Made by a program: the position numbers and the translations under genes
Part shown: piece by piece, positions 1-8,180 of the stretch
Numbering within the stretch: the first letter of the stretch is position 1
How the letters are laid out: each line of letters opens with the position of its first letter
Notes under the pieces: generated by a model
Seen by the model: the letters and a program-made list of their open reading frames with translations, nothing else
Told to the model about the DNA's origin: nothing
Database searches by the model: none
Source: Jiangella alba
GTDB taxonomy: Bacteria; Actinomycetota; Actinomycetes; Jiangellales; Jiangellaceae
Reading direction: 5' to 3'
DNA: 64,000 bases
NCBI RefSeq assembly: GCF_900106035.1
Contig: NZ_FNUC01000003.1
Span: forward strand, 3,093,501 to 3,157,500

Positions 1-58
1 GCAGGACGAACTCGTCCGTCGTCAGTCCACTCGGGGGTTCGACGTTCTCGAGACGCAT
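1..58 (-). CDS. N-terminal fragment of an unidentified gene
   Basis: A gene reading leftward out of the window starts at ATG 58 and shows only its first 19 residues, MRLENVEPPSGLTTDEFVL. A purine-rich ribosome-binding site (GGAAGGA on the minus strand) lies about 8-14 nt upstream. The short peptide is compatible with the start of a GNAT-type acetyltransferase, but this is a guess from very little sequence. It lies downstream of the flavoprotein gene on the same strand. Confidence 0.45.
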   Translation of the reverse strand, partial: MRLENVEPPSGLTTDEFVL

Positions 59-128
59 GACGACTGGTCCTTCCCGGCAACCCAGCCCGGCGGACGCCAG
101 GCGGCATCGTCGCAGTCTGTCCCGTGAG

Positions 129-156
129 CCCGGGCGGCGCCAGCGAATTACCCGGG
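129..156 (-). terminator. Possible terminator after the flavoprotein gene
   Basis: Two CCCGGG hexamers at 129-134 and 151-156 can pair across a 16-nt loop. They begin directly after the stop codon of the flavoprotein gene on the minus strand. There is no T-run, and the stem is only 6 bp, so this is a weak call. Confidence 0.3.
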
Positions 157-1572
157 TCAGCTGAGCCCGTCGACGTAGCCGGAGCGGGCGAAGCGTTCGC
201 GCGCCACCGTCCAGGCGTAGCGGTCGAAGCGGCCGTCGTCGCGGATGGCGTCGACGGCGCCGTAGGCCAGCAGCAGCGCCTGGTCGATGTTCTCGAGCAC
301 GAACAGGCCCTGACGGCCGAGGGTGACGACGCGGCGGATCATGCGGGCCCAGGTGTCGACGTCGGTGAGGTCCTGCTCGTAGCCGACCCGGTAGATCGGG
401 TACGACTGGCCGATGCGGCGGCTCTCGACGTGCACGCGGTTGAGCTTCGGCAGCCCGGTCAGCCCCAGCGCCTCGTCGACGAGATCGGCGAGGGACTCGT
501 CGTCGAGGCCCCACACGTCGTCGGTCATCGAGCACGGGATCTCGGCGCACAGCACCGACCGGTCGACGGGGTCGTCGGGGTTGTTGCGGTAGTTCGCCGG
601 CTCGGAGATGCGCAGCACCGGCGTGCGCGGGTCGGGGATGTCGTGGGAGTCGTGCGGGCTCCACCGCCCGCCCTGGTGAACGACGTAGACCAGCAGCATG
701 GCGCGGTAGCGCAGCCGGGCCGACGACTCGATGGACGTCAGCGACGGCGCCGGGCGGGCGATGCGGGCGAGCACCGGCAGCGGCAGCGTCGAGAACACCA
801 GCCCGCCGGTGATGACGTCGCCGTCCTGGGTGCTGACCTCGACCTCGTCCTCGGTGACGCGGACGCGGTCGACCTCGGCCTCGCAGCGGATCTCCACCCC
901 CGCCGTCACCGCGGCGTCGGCCAGCGCCTCGACCAGCTGCCCGAACCCGGTGCGCGGGTAGTAGTAGCCACCGCCGGTGGCGGACGTGCCGCGCTTGCGG
1001 CTGCGGCGCAGCGCCCGGGCCGCGACCCGCCAGGTGCCCAGCCGGTCGGTCTGGCGGCGGGCCTGCTCGGCGCTGATGCGGTCGCCCGGCATGCCCCACT
1101 GCTTCTCGGCCAGCGGCCCGTAGATGGACTCGTACAGCGCCGGCCCGACGCGGTTGCGCACCAGCCCGCCGTAGGTGTCGGCCTCTTCGCGGCGGAACTT
1201 CGACACCGCGGAGTCGCGCGCGACCCGGGCCAGGAACGACGGCGGCAGCCGCCGCGCGACCTCGTCGGCCCGCAGCGGCAGCGCCAGCCACTGGTCGCCG
1301 ACGCGGATGCGGCTGGTCCGGCGCCGCTGCTGGAGGTCGTCGCCGAGCAGGGCGCGCAGGTCGTGCAGGATGGCCGGCGGCGTGCCGGGGTCGAGCCGGT
1401 GCGACCCCTGGTCGACCCGCACCCCGCCCACCTCGAACGACGCGGCCAGCCCGCCGACGTGGTCGGCGCGCTCGAGCAGCGTCACCTTCAGGCCCCGCTG
1501 GGCAGCCCGCCAGGCGGCGGCGAGCCCCGCGGGCCCGGCGCCGATGACGATGAGATCGTACGAGCCGGTCAT
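157..1572 (-). CDS. NAD(P)/FAD-dependent oxidoreductase (amine-oxidase/protoporphyrinogen-oxidase-like)
   Basis: The 471-residue product opens with a Rossmann dinucleotide-binding motif (IGAGPAG, residues 10-16), followed about 20 residues later by the acidic end of beta-2 (LLERADHVGG) expected for FAD binding. The motif GPLAEKQWG near the middle is typical of the protoporphyrinogen-oxidase/UDP-galactopyranose-mutase-like flavoproteins often annotated simply as FAD-dependent oxidoreductase. No membrane segment or signal peptide is seen, so it is probably cytoplasmic. I chose ATG 1572 because it brings the Rossmann motif to the usual distance from the N-terminus; GTG 1584 adds four residues. 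The substrate cannot be told from sequence, and the nearby genes give no pathway. It diverges from the DNA repair gene across a 98-bp spacer. Confidence 0.8.
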   Translation of the reverse strand: MTGSYDLIVIGAGPAGLAAAWRAAQRGLKVTLLERADHVGGLAASFEVGGVRVDQGSHRLDPGTPPAILHDLRALLGDDLQQRRRTSRIRVGDQWLALPLRADEVARRLPPSFLARVARDSAVSKFRREEADTYGGLVRNRVGPALYESIYGPLAEKQWGMPGDRISAEQARRQTDRLGTWRVAARALRRSRKRGTSATGGGYYYPRTGFGQLVEALADAAVTAGVEIRCEAEVDRVRVTEDEVEVSTQDGDVITGGLVFSTLPLPVLARIARPAPSLTSIESSARLRYRAMLLVYVVHQGGRWSPHDSHDIPDPRTPVLRISEPANYRNNPDDPVDRSVLCAEIPCSMTDDVWGLDDESLADLVDEALGLTGLPKLNRVHVESRRIGQSYPIYRVGYEQDLTDVDTWARMIRRVVTLGRQGLFVLENIDQALLLAYGAVDAIRDDGRFDRYAWTVARERFARSGYVDGLS

Positions 1573-1631
1573 GTGAAGACTCACACTAACGAAACTCGCC
1601 CCCGCGACACGCCGTCGGCCACGTGGATGAG

Positions 1632-1654
1632 CGTCACGGCTGCCAGCTGTGACG
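1632..1654. promoter_or_regulatory. Palindrome between two divergent genes
   Basis: CGTCAC (1632-1637) and GTGACG (1649-1654) form inverted arms, with an inner GCT/AGC pair, in the spacer between the flavoprotein and DNA repair genes. Its position just upstream of the putative -10 (TACGGT, 1658-1663) of the repair gene suggests an operator. This is inference from position and symmetry only. Confidence 0.3.
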
Positions 1655-1670
1655 GCCTACGGTTGCGGTC

Positions 1671-2393
1671 ATGAGCGCCACCGACACCGCACTCGTCGAC
1701 GCCGTGCGGTCGGCGTTGCGCGAGATCGCCGACCCCGAGGCGGCCGAGCCGATGCGCGCGTACGTGAAGTCCGCCATGCCGCTGCTCGGCATCAAGAAGC
1801 CGGCCCGCACCGCGGCGCTGAGACCGGTCTTCGCCGCGCACCCGCTGCGCGACGCCGACGGCTGGCGGGCGACGGTGCTGGAGCTGTGGGACGGCGCCGG
1901 GTTCCGCGAGGAGCGCTACGCGGCCACCACGCTGGCGCAGCTGAAACCGTACGCCGCGTACGCGACGCACCCGGACGCGCTCGGCCTCTACGACCACATG
2001 GTCGTCACCGGCGCCTGGTGGGACCTCGTCGACGAGCTCGCCATCCGCTCCGTCGGCCCGGTGCTGCGCGCCCACCCTGATCGGACGGCGCCCACCGTCA
2101 GGCGCTGGGCCCGCGACGCCGACCTCTGGCGCCGTCGCACCGCCGTCATCTGCCAGATCGGCTCGAAGGCCGGCACCGACGTGGACCTGCTGGCCGAGGC
2201 GATCGAGGCCAACGCGCACGACAAGGACTTCTTCCTGCGCAAGGGCATCGGCTGGGCGCTGCGCGAGCACGCCAAACGCGACCCCGAGTGGGTGCGCGCG
2301 TTCGTCGCTGCACACGAGGCCGACCTGTCGCCGTTGTCACGCCGCGAGGCACTGCGTAACATCGACCCACCGAGTATTGTTACTCGTGGGTAG
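1671..2393 (+). CDS. DNA alkylation repair protein (AlkD-like HEAT-repeat glycosylase)
   Basis: The 240-residue, mostly helical protein matches the DNA alkylation repair family, which excises alkylated purines as DNA glycosylases built from HEAT-like repeats. The signature WWDLVDELA is visible; W117 and D121 have the spacing of the catalytic Trp/Asp pair of AlkD, and the following RRR cluster near residue 155 supplies the expected catalytic arginine. Length is normal for the family. The start is ATG 1671, preceded at exactly 7 nt by TACGGT, so the mRNA may be leaderless. fadA follows 22 nt after the stop, but it has its own strong ribosome-binding site and need not be functionally linked. Confidence 0.85.
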   Translation: MSATDTALVDAVRSALREIADPEAAEPMRAYVKSAMPLLGIKKPARTAALRPVFAAHPLRDADGWRATVLELWDGAGFREERYAATTLAQLKPYAAYATHPDALGLYDHMVVTGAWWDLVDELAIRSVGPVLRAHPDRTAPTVRRWARDADLWRRRTAVICQIGSKAGTDVDLLAEAIEANAHDKDFFLRKGIGWALREHAKRDPEWVRAFVAAHEADLSPLSRREALRNIDPPSIVTRG

Positions 2394-2415
2394 CTTTCGA
2401 TCCGAGGAGGGCCAC

Positions 2416-3642
2416 GTGCCACGCTCCACCAGGCCTGTTCGCGACGTGCTGTTCGTCGACGGCGTGCGTACGCCGTTCGGCAAGGCCGGACCCAAGGGCA
2501 TGTACCACGAGACCCGCGCCGACGATCTCGTCATCAACTGCATCCGCGAGCTGCTGCGCCGCAACCCGGGTCTCCCGCCTGAGCGGGTCGACGACGTCGC
2601 CATCGCCGCGACCACCCAGCTCGGCGACCAGGGCCTGACCATCGGGCGCACGGCGGCGCTGCTGGCCGGGCTGCCCAAGTCGGTGCCCGGTTACGCCATC
2701 GACCGCATGTGCGCGGGCGCCATGACGGCCGTGACGACCACGGCCGGCGGCATCGCGTTCGGGGCCTACGACGTCGTCATCGCCGGCGGCGTCGAACACA
2801 TGGGCCGCCACCCCATGGGCGAGGGCGTCGACCCCAACCCGCGCATCCTCGCCGAGAAGCTGGTCGACCCGTCCGCGCTGGTCATGGGCAGCACCGCCGA
2901 GAACCTGCACGACCGCTTCCCGCACCTCACCAAGGAGCGGGCCGACGCGTTCGCCGCGGCCAGCCAGGCCAAGTACGCGGCGGCGCTGGCGGCCGGTCAG
3001 GTCCAGCCCGACCTCGTCCCCGTCGCCACCCGCTCCGTCGAGCAGGGCTGGGGCCTCGCGACGGCCGACGAGCCGCCGCGGCCCGGCACCTCGGCCGGCG
3101 ACCTCGCCGGTCTGAAGACGCCGTTCCGCCCGCACGGCCGGGTCACCGCCGGCAACGCCGCGGGCCTGAACGACGGCGCCACCGCGGCGCTGCTGGTCAG
3201 CGACGACGCCGCCGCCGAGTTCGGGCTGACGGCGAAGATGCGGCTGGTGTCGTACTCCTTCGCCGGCGTCGAGCCCGAGGTCATGGGCGTCGGCCCGGTC
3301 CCGGCCACCGAGAAGGCGCTGGCCAGGGCCGGCCTGAGCATCGACGACATCGGGCTGTTCGAGATCAACGAGGCGTTCGCCGTGCAGGTGCTGGCCTTCC
3401 TCGACCACTTCGGCATCGCCGACGACGACCCTCGCGTCAACCAGTACGGCGGCGCCATCGCCGTCGGCCACCCGCTCGCCTCGTCCGGCGTCCGGCTGAT
3501 GAACCAGCTGGCCCGGCAGTTCGAGGAGCACCCCGAGGTCCGCTACGGCGTCACCACCATGTGCATCGGCATCGGCATGGGCGGCACCGTCGTCTGGGAG
3601 AACCCGCACCACGCCGACTACTCCGAGGAGGCCGCGGCCTGA
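2416..3642 (+). CDS. fadA: Acetyl-CoA C-acyltransferase (thiolase), beta-oxidation
   Basis: This 408-residue thiolase performs the last step of fatty-acid beta-oxidation, splitting 3-ketoacyl-CoA with CoA. The nucleophile is C99 in RMCAGAM; H352 in GHPLASSG and C383 in MCIGIGMG complete the catalytic set. I chose GTG 2416 because GAGGAGG lies five bases upstream; an upstream TTG in the same frame has no such site and would overlap the repair gene. The stop overlaps the start of fadB (TGATG), so the two are an operon and probably translationally coupled. The pair would make an FadAB-type complex. A catabolic role is likely rather than a biosynthetic acetoacetyl-CoA thiolase, because of fadB. 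Confidence 0.93.
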   Translation: MPRSTRPVRDVLFVDGVRTPFGKAGPKGMYHETRADDLVINCIRELLRRNPGLPPERVDDVAIAATTQLGDQGLTIGRTAALLAGLPKSVPGYAIDRMCAGAMTAVTTTAGGIAFGAYDVVIAGGVEHMGRHPMGEGVDPNPRILAEKLVDPSALVMGSTAENLHDRFPHLTKERADAFAAASQAKYAAALAAGQVQPDLVPVATRSVEQGWGLATADEPPRPGTSAGDLAGLKTPFRPHGRVTAGNAAGLNDGATAALLVSDDAAAEFGLTAKMRLVSYSFAGVEPEVMGVGPVPATEKALARAGLSIDDIGLFEINEAFAVQVLAFLDHFGIADDDPRVNQYGGAIAVGHPLASSGVRLMNQLARQFEEHPEVRYGVTTMCIGIGMGGTVVWENPHHADYSEEAAA

Positions 3643-5750
3643 TGACCACCGACCTCGCCACCGTCTTCCCCGACGAAGTCGTCACCACCTCGCACCTGCG
3701 TGTCGTCGACCTGCCGCTGGGCGCCGGCAAGGCCGCGCTGATCACGCTCGACAACGGCCACGACCACACCAAGCCCAACACCCTCGGCCCGGCCACGCTG
3801 CTGGGCCTCGAGCGGGCCATCGACGCCGCGTACGCCGAGCCGGGCGTCGTCGCCGTCGCCGTCACCGGCAAGCCGTTCATCCTGGCCGCCGGCGCCGACC
3901 TCAAGGGCATGGCGCTGGTGACGCAGCGCGAGCAGGCGGTCGCGCTCGGGCAGCTCGGGCACCGCGTGTTCGGCAAGCTCACCGACGGCCCGGTACCGAC
4001 GTTCGCGCTGATCAACGGCATGGCACTGGGCGGCGGCCTGGAGCTCGGACTGCACTGCACCTACCGCACGGTGTCCAAGGCGGCGCAGGGCATCGCGCTG
4101 CCCGAGGTGTTCCTCGGCCTGGTCCCGGGCTGGGGCGGCGCGTGGCTGCTGCCGAACCTCGTCGGCGCCGACAACGCCGTCACCGTCATCATCGAGAACG
4201 CGCTGAACCAGAACCGCATGCTGCGCGGGCCGCAGGTGGCCCAGCTGGGCATCGCCGACGCCGCGTTCGACGGCGCCGACTTCATCGAGCGGTCGCTGCA
4301 CTGGGCGGCGCAGGTGCTGCGCGGCGACGTCGTCGTGTCGCGGCCGGAGGTGGACCGGTCCGAGTCCGCGTGGGACGCGGCGGTCGCGCGTGGGCGGGCA
4401 GCCGCCGACGGGCGGCTGCACGGGGCGACGCCGGCGCCGTACCGCGCGCTGGACCTGATCTCCGCGGCGCGGACGGTCACCCGCGAGGAGGGGTTCGCGG
4501 CCGAGGACGACGCCCTCGGCGACCTCATCATGGGCGACGACCTGCGCGCCGGCGTCTACGCGTTCGACCTCACCCAGCGACGGGCCAAGCGGCCGGCCGG
4601 CGCGCCCGACAAGTCGCTGGCCCGGCCGGTGACGAAGGTGGGCATCGTCGGCGCCGGGCTGATGGCCAGCCAGCTGGCGCTGCTGTTCGTCCGCCGGCTC
4701 GAGGTCCCCGTCGTCCTCACCGACCTCGACGCCGCGCGGGTCGAGAAGGGCGTCGGCTGGGTGCACGCCGAGATCGACAAGCTCGCGGCCCGCGGACGGC
4801 TGTCGCCCGACGCGCGGAACAAGCTGACCGCGCTGGTCACGGGGTCGACGGACAAGGGCGTCTTCGCCGACGCCGACTTCGTCATCGAGGCCGTGTTCGA
4901 GGAGCTGAAGGTCAAGCAGCAGGTCTTCGCCGACCTCGAGGCCGTCGTCTCCCCCGACTGCGTGCTGGCCACCAACACGTCGTCGCTGTCGGTCACCGAG
5001 ATGGCGTCGGGCCTGCGCCACCCCGAGCGCGTCGTCGGGTTCCACTTCTTCAACCCGGTGGCCGTGCTGCCGCTGGTCGAGGTGGTCCGCGCGGGCGCGA
5101 CCGACGACGCCACGCTGGCCACCGCGCTGTCCGTCGGCAAGACGCTGAAGAAGTCGTGCGTGCTGGTCAAGGACGCCCCCGCGTTCGTCGTCAACCGGGT
5201 GCTGACGCGGTTCATCGGCGAGATCACCCGCGCCGCCGACGAGGGGACGCCGCTGCAGGTCGCCGACAACGCGCTGGCACCGCTCGGCCTGCCGATGACC
5301 CCGTTCGTCCTGCTGCAGCTCGTCGGCCCGGCCGTCGCCCTGCACGTCGCCGAGACCCTGCACGACGCCTACCCCGGCCGCTTCCCGGTGTCCGAGAACC
5401 TGCGCCGCCTCGTCGCGGCCGGCAAGCCCGGCATCTGGTCGTGGAACGAGCAGGGCAAGCCCTACCTCGACGACTCCACCGCCACCCTCTTCGAGCAGGG
5501 TTCCACCGTCCTCACCGCCGACGAGGTGCGCGAACGGGCGCTGGCCGCCGTCGCCGAGGAGATCCGCATCATGCTCGACGAAGGCGTGGTGGCCGAGGCG
5601 CAGGACATCGACCTGTGCATGCTGCTCGGCGCCGGCTGGCCGTTCCACCTTGGTGGCATCACGCCGTACCTCGACCGCAGCGGCGTGGCCGAGCGCGCCA
5701 CCGGCCGGCGTTTCCTCCCGCCCGGCCTCGCGAGCGTCGCCCGCGCCTGA
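3642..5750 (+). CDS. fadB: Fatty-acid oxidation multifunctional protein: enoyl-CoA hydratase / 3-hydroxyacyl-CoA dehydrogenase
   Basis: The 702-residue protein has an N-terminal crotonase domain (oxyanion-hole region AAGADLKGM, then GMALGGGLELGL and PEVFLGLVPGWGG) and a C-terminal 3-hydroxyacyl-CoA dehydrogenase domain that starts near residue 330 with the NAD-binding motif VGIVGAGLMAS. The dehydrogenase motifs TNTSSLSV and VGFHFFNPV (catalytic His) are present. It hydrates 2-enoyl-CoA and oxidises the product to 3-ketoacyl-CoA for FadA. The ATG overlaps the fadA stop. Length is normal for actinobacterial FadB/FadJ. Its last 100 bp are overlapped in another frame by the open reading frame of a truncated sigma factor. 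Confidence 0.93.
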   Translation: MTTDLATVFPDEVVTTSHLRVVDLPLGAGKAALITLDNGHDHTKPNTLGPATLLGLERAIDAAYAEPGVVAVAVTGKPFILAAGADLKGMALVTQREQAVALGQLGHRVFGKLTDGPVPTFALINGMALGGGLELGLHCTYRTVSKAAQGIALPEVFLGLVPGWGGAWLLPNLVGADNAVTVIIENALNQNRMLRGPQVAQLGIADAAFDGADFIERSLHWAAQVLRGDVVVSRPEVDRSESAWDAAVARGRAAADGRLHGATPAPYRALDLISAARTVTREEGFAAEDDALGDLIMGDDLRAGVYAFDLTQRRAKRPAGAPDKSLARPVTKVGIVGAGLMASQLALLFVRRLEVPVVLTDLDAARVEKGVGWVHAEIDKLAARGRLSPDARNKLTALVTGSTDKGVFADADFVIEAVFEELKVKQQVFADLEAVVSPDCVLATNTSSLSVTEMASGLRHPERVVGFHFFNPVAVLPLVEVVRAGATDDATLATALSVGKTLKKSCVLVKDAPAFVVNRVLTRFIGEITRAADEGTPLQVADNALAPLGLPMTPFVLLQLVGPAVALHVAETLHDAYPGRFPVSENLRRLVAAGKPGIWSWNEQGKPYLDDSTATLFEQGSTVLTADEVRERALAAVAEEIRIMLDEGVVAEAQDIDLCMLLGAGWPFHLGGITPYLDRSGVAERATGRRFLPPGLASVARA

Positions 5751-6189
5751 CACCGTCGCCGGGCTGCTCTGCGACCACCCCGCCGACGCCGACGACCTCG
5801 TCCAGGAGACGCTGGTCAAGGTGTACCTGCGCTGGTCGCGGATCAGCCGGCTGGACAGTCCGGACGCCTACGTGCGCGCCATGCTGGCCAACCAGCACCT
5901 GTCGATGCGCCGGTCGCAGAGCCGCGACCGCCGTGGCCGTCGCTGGCCCGGCGCTCCGTCCGCCGTCGACGACCGCGAGCCCGCCGTCGCCGACCGGTCG
6001 GCGCTCGCCGATGCGCTGGCCGGCCTCGGCGCCCGGCAGCGCGCCGTCGTCGTGCTGCGGTACTACTGCGACCTCTCCGACGAGCAGATCGCCGACGCCC
6101 TCGGGTGCAGCCCGCGAACCGTGCGCAGCCAGGCCTCGCGCGCCCTGGCCCGGCTGCGTGACACGGCGACGGCCGAGGAACTGGGTTGA
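5650..6189 (+). pseudogene. 5'-truncated SigE-family RNA polymerase sigma factor
   Basis: From about position 5755 the frame encodes a clear ECF-like (SigE family) sigma factor: region 2 LLCDHPADADDLVQETLVK, then region 4 with the helix-turn-helix around DEQIADALGCSPRTVRSQ. The family normally has about 20-25 more residues (region 2.1) before LLxGDxxDAEDLVQ. Here that stretch is absent: the frame runs straight back into the 3' end of fadB, where only TTG/GTG codons without a ribosome-binding site are available and the residues are Ser/Ala/Pro-rich shadow sequence. I infer a deletion that joined fadB to the body of the sigma gene. The partner gene downstream looks intact. A functional short form starting inside fadB cannot be excluded. 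Confidence 0.6.
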
Positions 6190-6200
6190 GCGGAGGACGG

Positions 6201-6884
6201 ATGAACGAACAGGCTTTGCGGGAGGCGTTGCGCGTCCGGGCGGAGGAGCAGACGTTCGACCCGGAGGTGGTCGGCCGCGCTGTCGAGGGTGGCCGGGCCC
6301 GCCGGCGCCGGCGGCGGCGGACCCTTCTCGCGGCGGTTCCGGTCGTCGCCCTGGCGGTCGCCGGCTCCGCGGCGGCGGGACTGGCCTGGCTGCCCGGCGA
6401 TCCGCCCGCCGCGGGCGACGCCGGCACGGTCGCCCGCCCAGTCCAGTTGCTGGCCCAGAGCACGGCGCCTGAAATCGGTATGCAAGCCCATCTCAGCGGT
6501 GTGCTGACCGTGGCCGACTACGGCTGTGTCGCGATCGAGCTCGGCGACGACCGCATCATCCCAGTGGCCTGGCCGCTCGGTTGGACGGCCACGCGCGGTG
6601 ATGACGGCCGGGCCGTCCTGTACGACGCCGACGGACGGCCGCGTGCGCGTGAAGGCAATTCGGTCAGTGTCGGCGGCGGCTCGCTCGACAACGACGTGGC
6701 GTGGTCGCCCATCGACTCGGCGCACCCATGCGCCCTCGGTTCGCCCCATGTGTTCCGGGTGAGCGGCGGCGTGGAACCCGTCCCGCTGACCGAACAAGAT
6801 GCGGCGGCAACATCCATCCGGCCGTTGGCGGCCGACGTCGTCCGGCTCGGACCACACTGCCATGGGCCATTGGCCGCGTCATGA
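6201..6884 (+). CDS. Single-pass membrane protein paired with a SigE-family sigma gene
   Basis: The 227-residue protein has a short acidic cytoplasmic head, an arginine cluster (residues 34-41), one transmembrane helix rich in Ala/Val, and an extracytoplasmic domain with a few cysteines. This layout is common for the hypothetical gene that follows SigE-family sigma genes in actinomycetes and may act as a regulator of the sigma factor. ATG 6201 is chosen because CGGAGG is four bases upstream; the sigma stop is 11 bp before. No catalytic motif was recognised. It ends at a strong symmetric hairpin. If the sigma gene is dead, this gene may be an orphan. Confidence 0.65.
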   Translation: MNEQALREALRVRAEEQTFDPEVVGRAVEGGRARRRRRRRTLLAAVPVVALAVAGSAAAGLAWLPGDPPAAGDAGTVARPVQLLAQSTAPEIGMQAHLSGVLTVADYGCVAIELGDDRIIPVAWPLGWTATRGDDGRAVLYDADGRPRAREGNSVSVGGGSLDNDVAWSPIDSAHPCALGSPHVFRVSGGVEPVPLTEQDAAATSIRPLAADVVRLGPHCHGPLAAS

Positions 6885-6896
6885 CTCGATCTGGCG

Positions 6897-6935
6897 TGTT
6901 GACATGCGCGCCAACTGTTGGCGCGCATGTCAACA
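6897..6935. terminator. Perfect 19-bp inverted repeat between convergent genes
   Basis: Arms at 6897-6915 and 6917-6935 are exact reverse complements (TGTTGACATGCGCGCCAAC) with a single base between them. It lies 12 nt after the plus-strand gene and 63 nt after the minus-strand transporter gene, so it most likely ends both transcripts. No T-run follows, as is common in high-GC actinomycetes. The near-total symmetry would also suit a dimeric protein-binding site. Confidence 0.65.
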
Positions 6936-6998
6936 GGCCGAAACGCACCCGCGCACCGGTCGCCTGCGACCGTCCAGGCGAACGACGGGCGTCAGGCC

Positions 6999-8177
6999 TC
7001 AGCGCGACGGCGACTCGAGCGGCGACGGTGGGTCGGCGGACGGCGGCGCGGTGGCGTCGGCCGGCGGTGGTTCGCCGTCGTCGCCCGGTGGTCCGCCGTT
7101 CTCGGCGAGTTCGCGCGCCCTGAGGACCCGCCGCCAGGCCAGCACCGCCGCGACGATGGCGCCGGTTGCCGGCACGGCGAGGAACAGCCCGATCAACCCG
7201 AACGCCGTGCCCGCGGCCGTCGTCAGGATGAGGGTGACGACGGGGTGGAAGTTCAGCGCCCGCGACATCAGCAGCGGCGACAGGACGTTGCCCTCGATCT
7301 GCTGCACGAGGACCACGATCGCCAGGGCCCACAGCGACGTGGTGAAGCCGCCGGAGAACAGCGCGACCAGCACCGCGACCGCGCCCGCCAGCGTGGCGCC
7401 GACCAGCGGGATGTAGGCCATGATGAACGTCAGCGCGCCGATCGGGACCGCCAGCGGCACGTCGAGGATCAGCAGCCCGACCCCGATCAGCACGCCGTCG
7501 ACCAGACCCGTCAGCGTCGAGGCGTAGAACCAGTTGCCGACCGTGCGCATCGACGCCCGGAAGGCGGCGTCGGCCGGCTCGCGGTGGCCCGTCGCCAGCG
7601 TGCCCACGAACTGCTTCCACAGCTTGTCGCCGCTGGTCAGCGCGAAGATCGTGAAGAACGTGGCGATCAGGATGACGGTGGCGAAGTTCCCGACCAGCGA
7701 CAGGCCGCCGACCGCCGCGCTGGTGACGTCGCCGAGCACGTCGCCCAGCCGGGACTGCAGCTCACCCAGGAGATCCTGGACGCTCTGCGTGTCCAGGCCG
7801 AACGGCCCGCCCTCGAGCCAGTCGTTGATCTCGTTGATCGACCCGGTGACGGCGTCGACCATCCGCGGCCAGGAATCGACCACCTCGGTGATGACGAACA
7901 CCACCAGCCCGGCGAAGAACGCCAGGAACAACAGCACGCACAGCAACGCCGCGAACACGGCGGGCACGCGTTTGCTGCGCAGCCAGCGGGCCAGCGGCCA
8001 CAGCAACGCGACCTCGGCGAAGCCGAGCACGACCGCCGTGGCGATGAACTGCACCTGCAGGACCAGCCACATCGCGGCGGCGACGGCGACACCGATGATG
8101 AGCAGCCGCAGCGCGATGATGGATTCGGGCCGCAGCCAGTCAGGGTCCGGGCGGCGCCCGGAAGGGGTGGTGGTCAC
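6999..8177 (-). CDS. AI-2E family transporter (UPF0118/PerM-like membrane protein)
   Basis: The 392-residue polytopic protein has about eight hydrophobic helices: two near residues 20-65, one near 70-95, a long amphipathic middle region, and four to five in the C-terminal half. This matches the AI-2E/PerM family, whose members export small molecules or act in Na+/Li+ efflux; the substrate here is unknown. The C-terminus is a disordered Pro/Ser/Asp tail. The start (ATG 8177) is only 3 nt after the dxs stop on the same strand, so it is co-transcribed and perhaps coupled with dxs. No biochemical link to isoprenoid synthesis is evident. Confidence 0.82.
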   Translation of the reverse strand: MTTTPSGRRPDPDWLRPESIIALRLLIIGVAVAAAMWLVLQVQFIATAVVLGFAEVALLWPLARWLRSKRVPAVFAALLCVLLFLAFFAGLVVFVITEVVDSWPRMVDAVTGSINEINDWLEGGPFGLDTQSVQDLLGELQSRLGDVLGDVTSAAVGGLSLVGNFATVILIATFFTIFALTSGDKLWKQFVGTLATGHREPADAAFRASMRTVGNWFYASTLTGLVDGVLIGVGLLILDVPLAVPIGALTFIMAYIPLVGATLAGAVAVLVALFSGGFTTSLWALAIVVLVQQIEGNVLSPLLMSRALNFHPVVTLILTTAAGTAFGLIGLFLAVPATGAIVAAVLAWRRVLRARELAENGGPPGDDGEPPPADATAPPSADPPSPLESPSR

Positions 8178-8180
8178 CGA

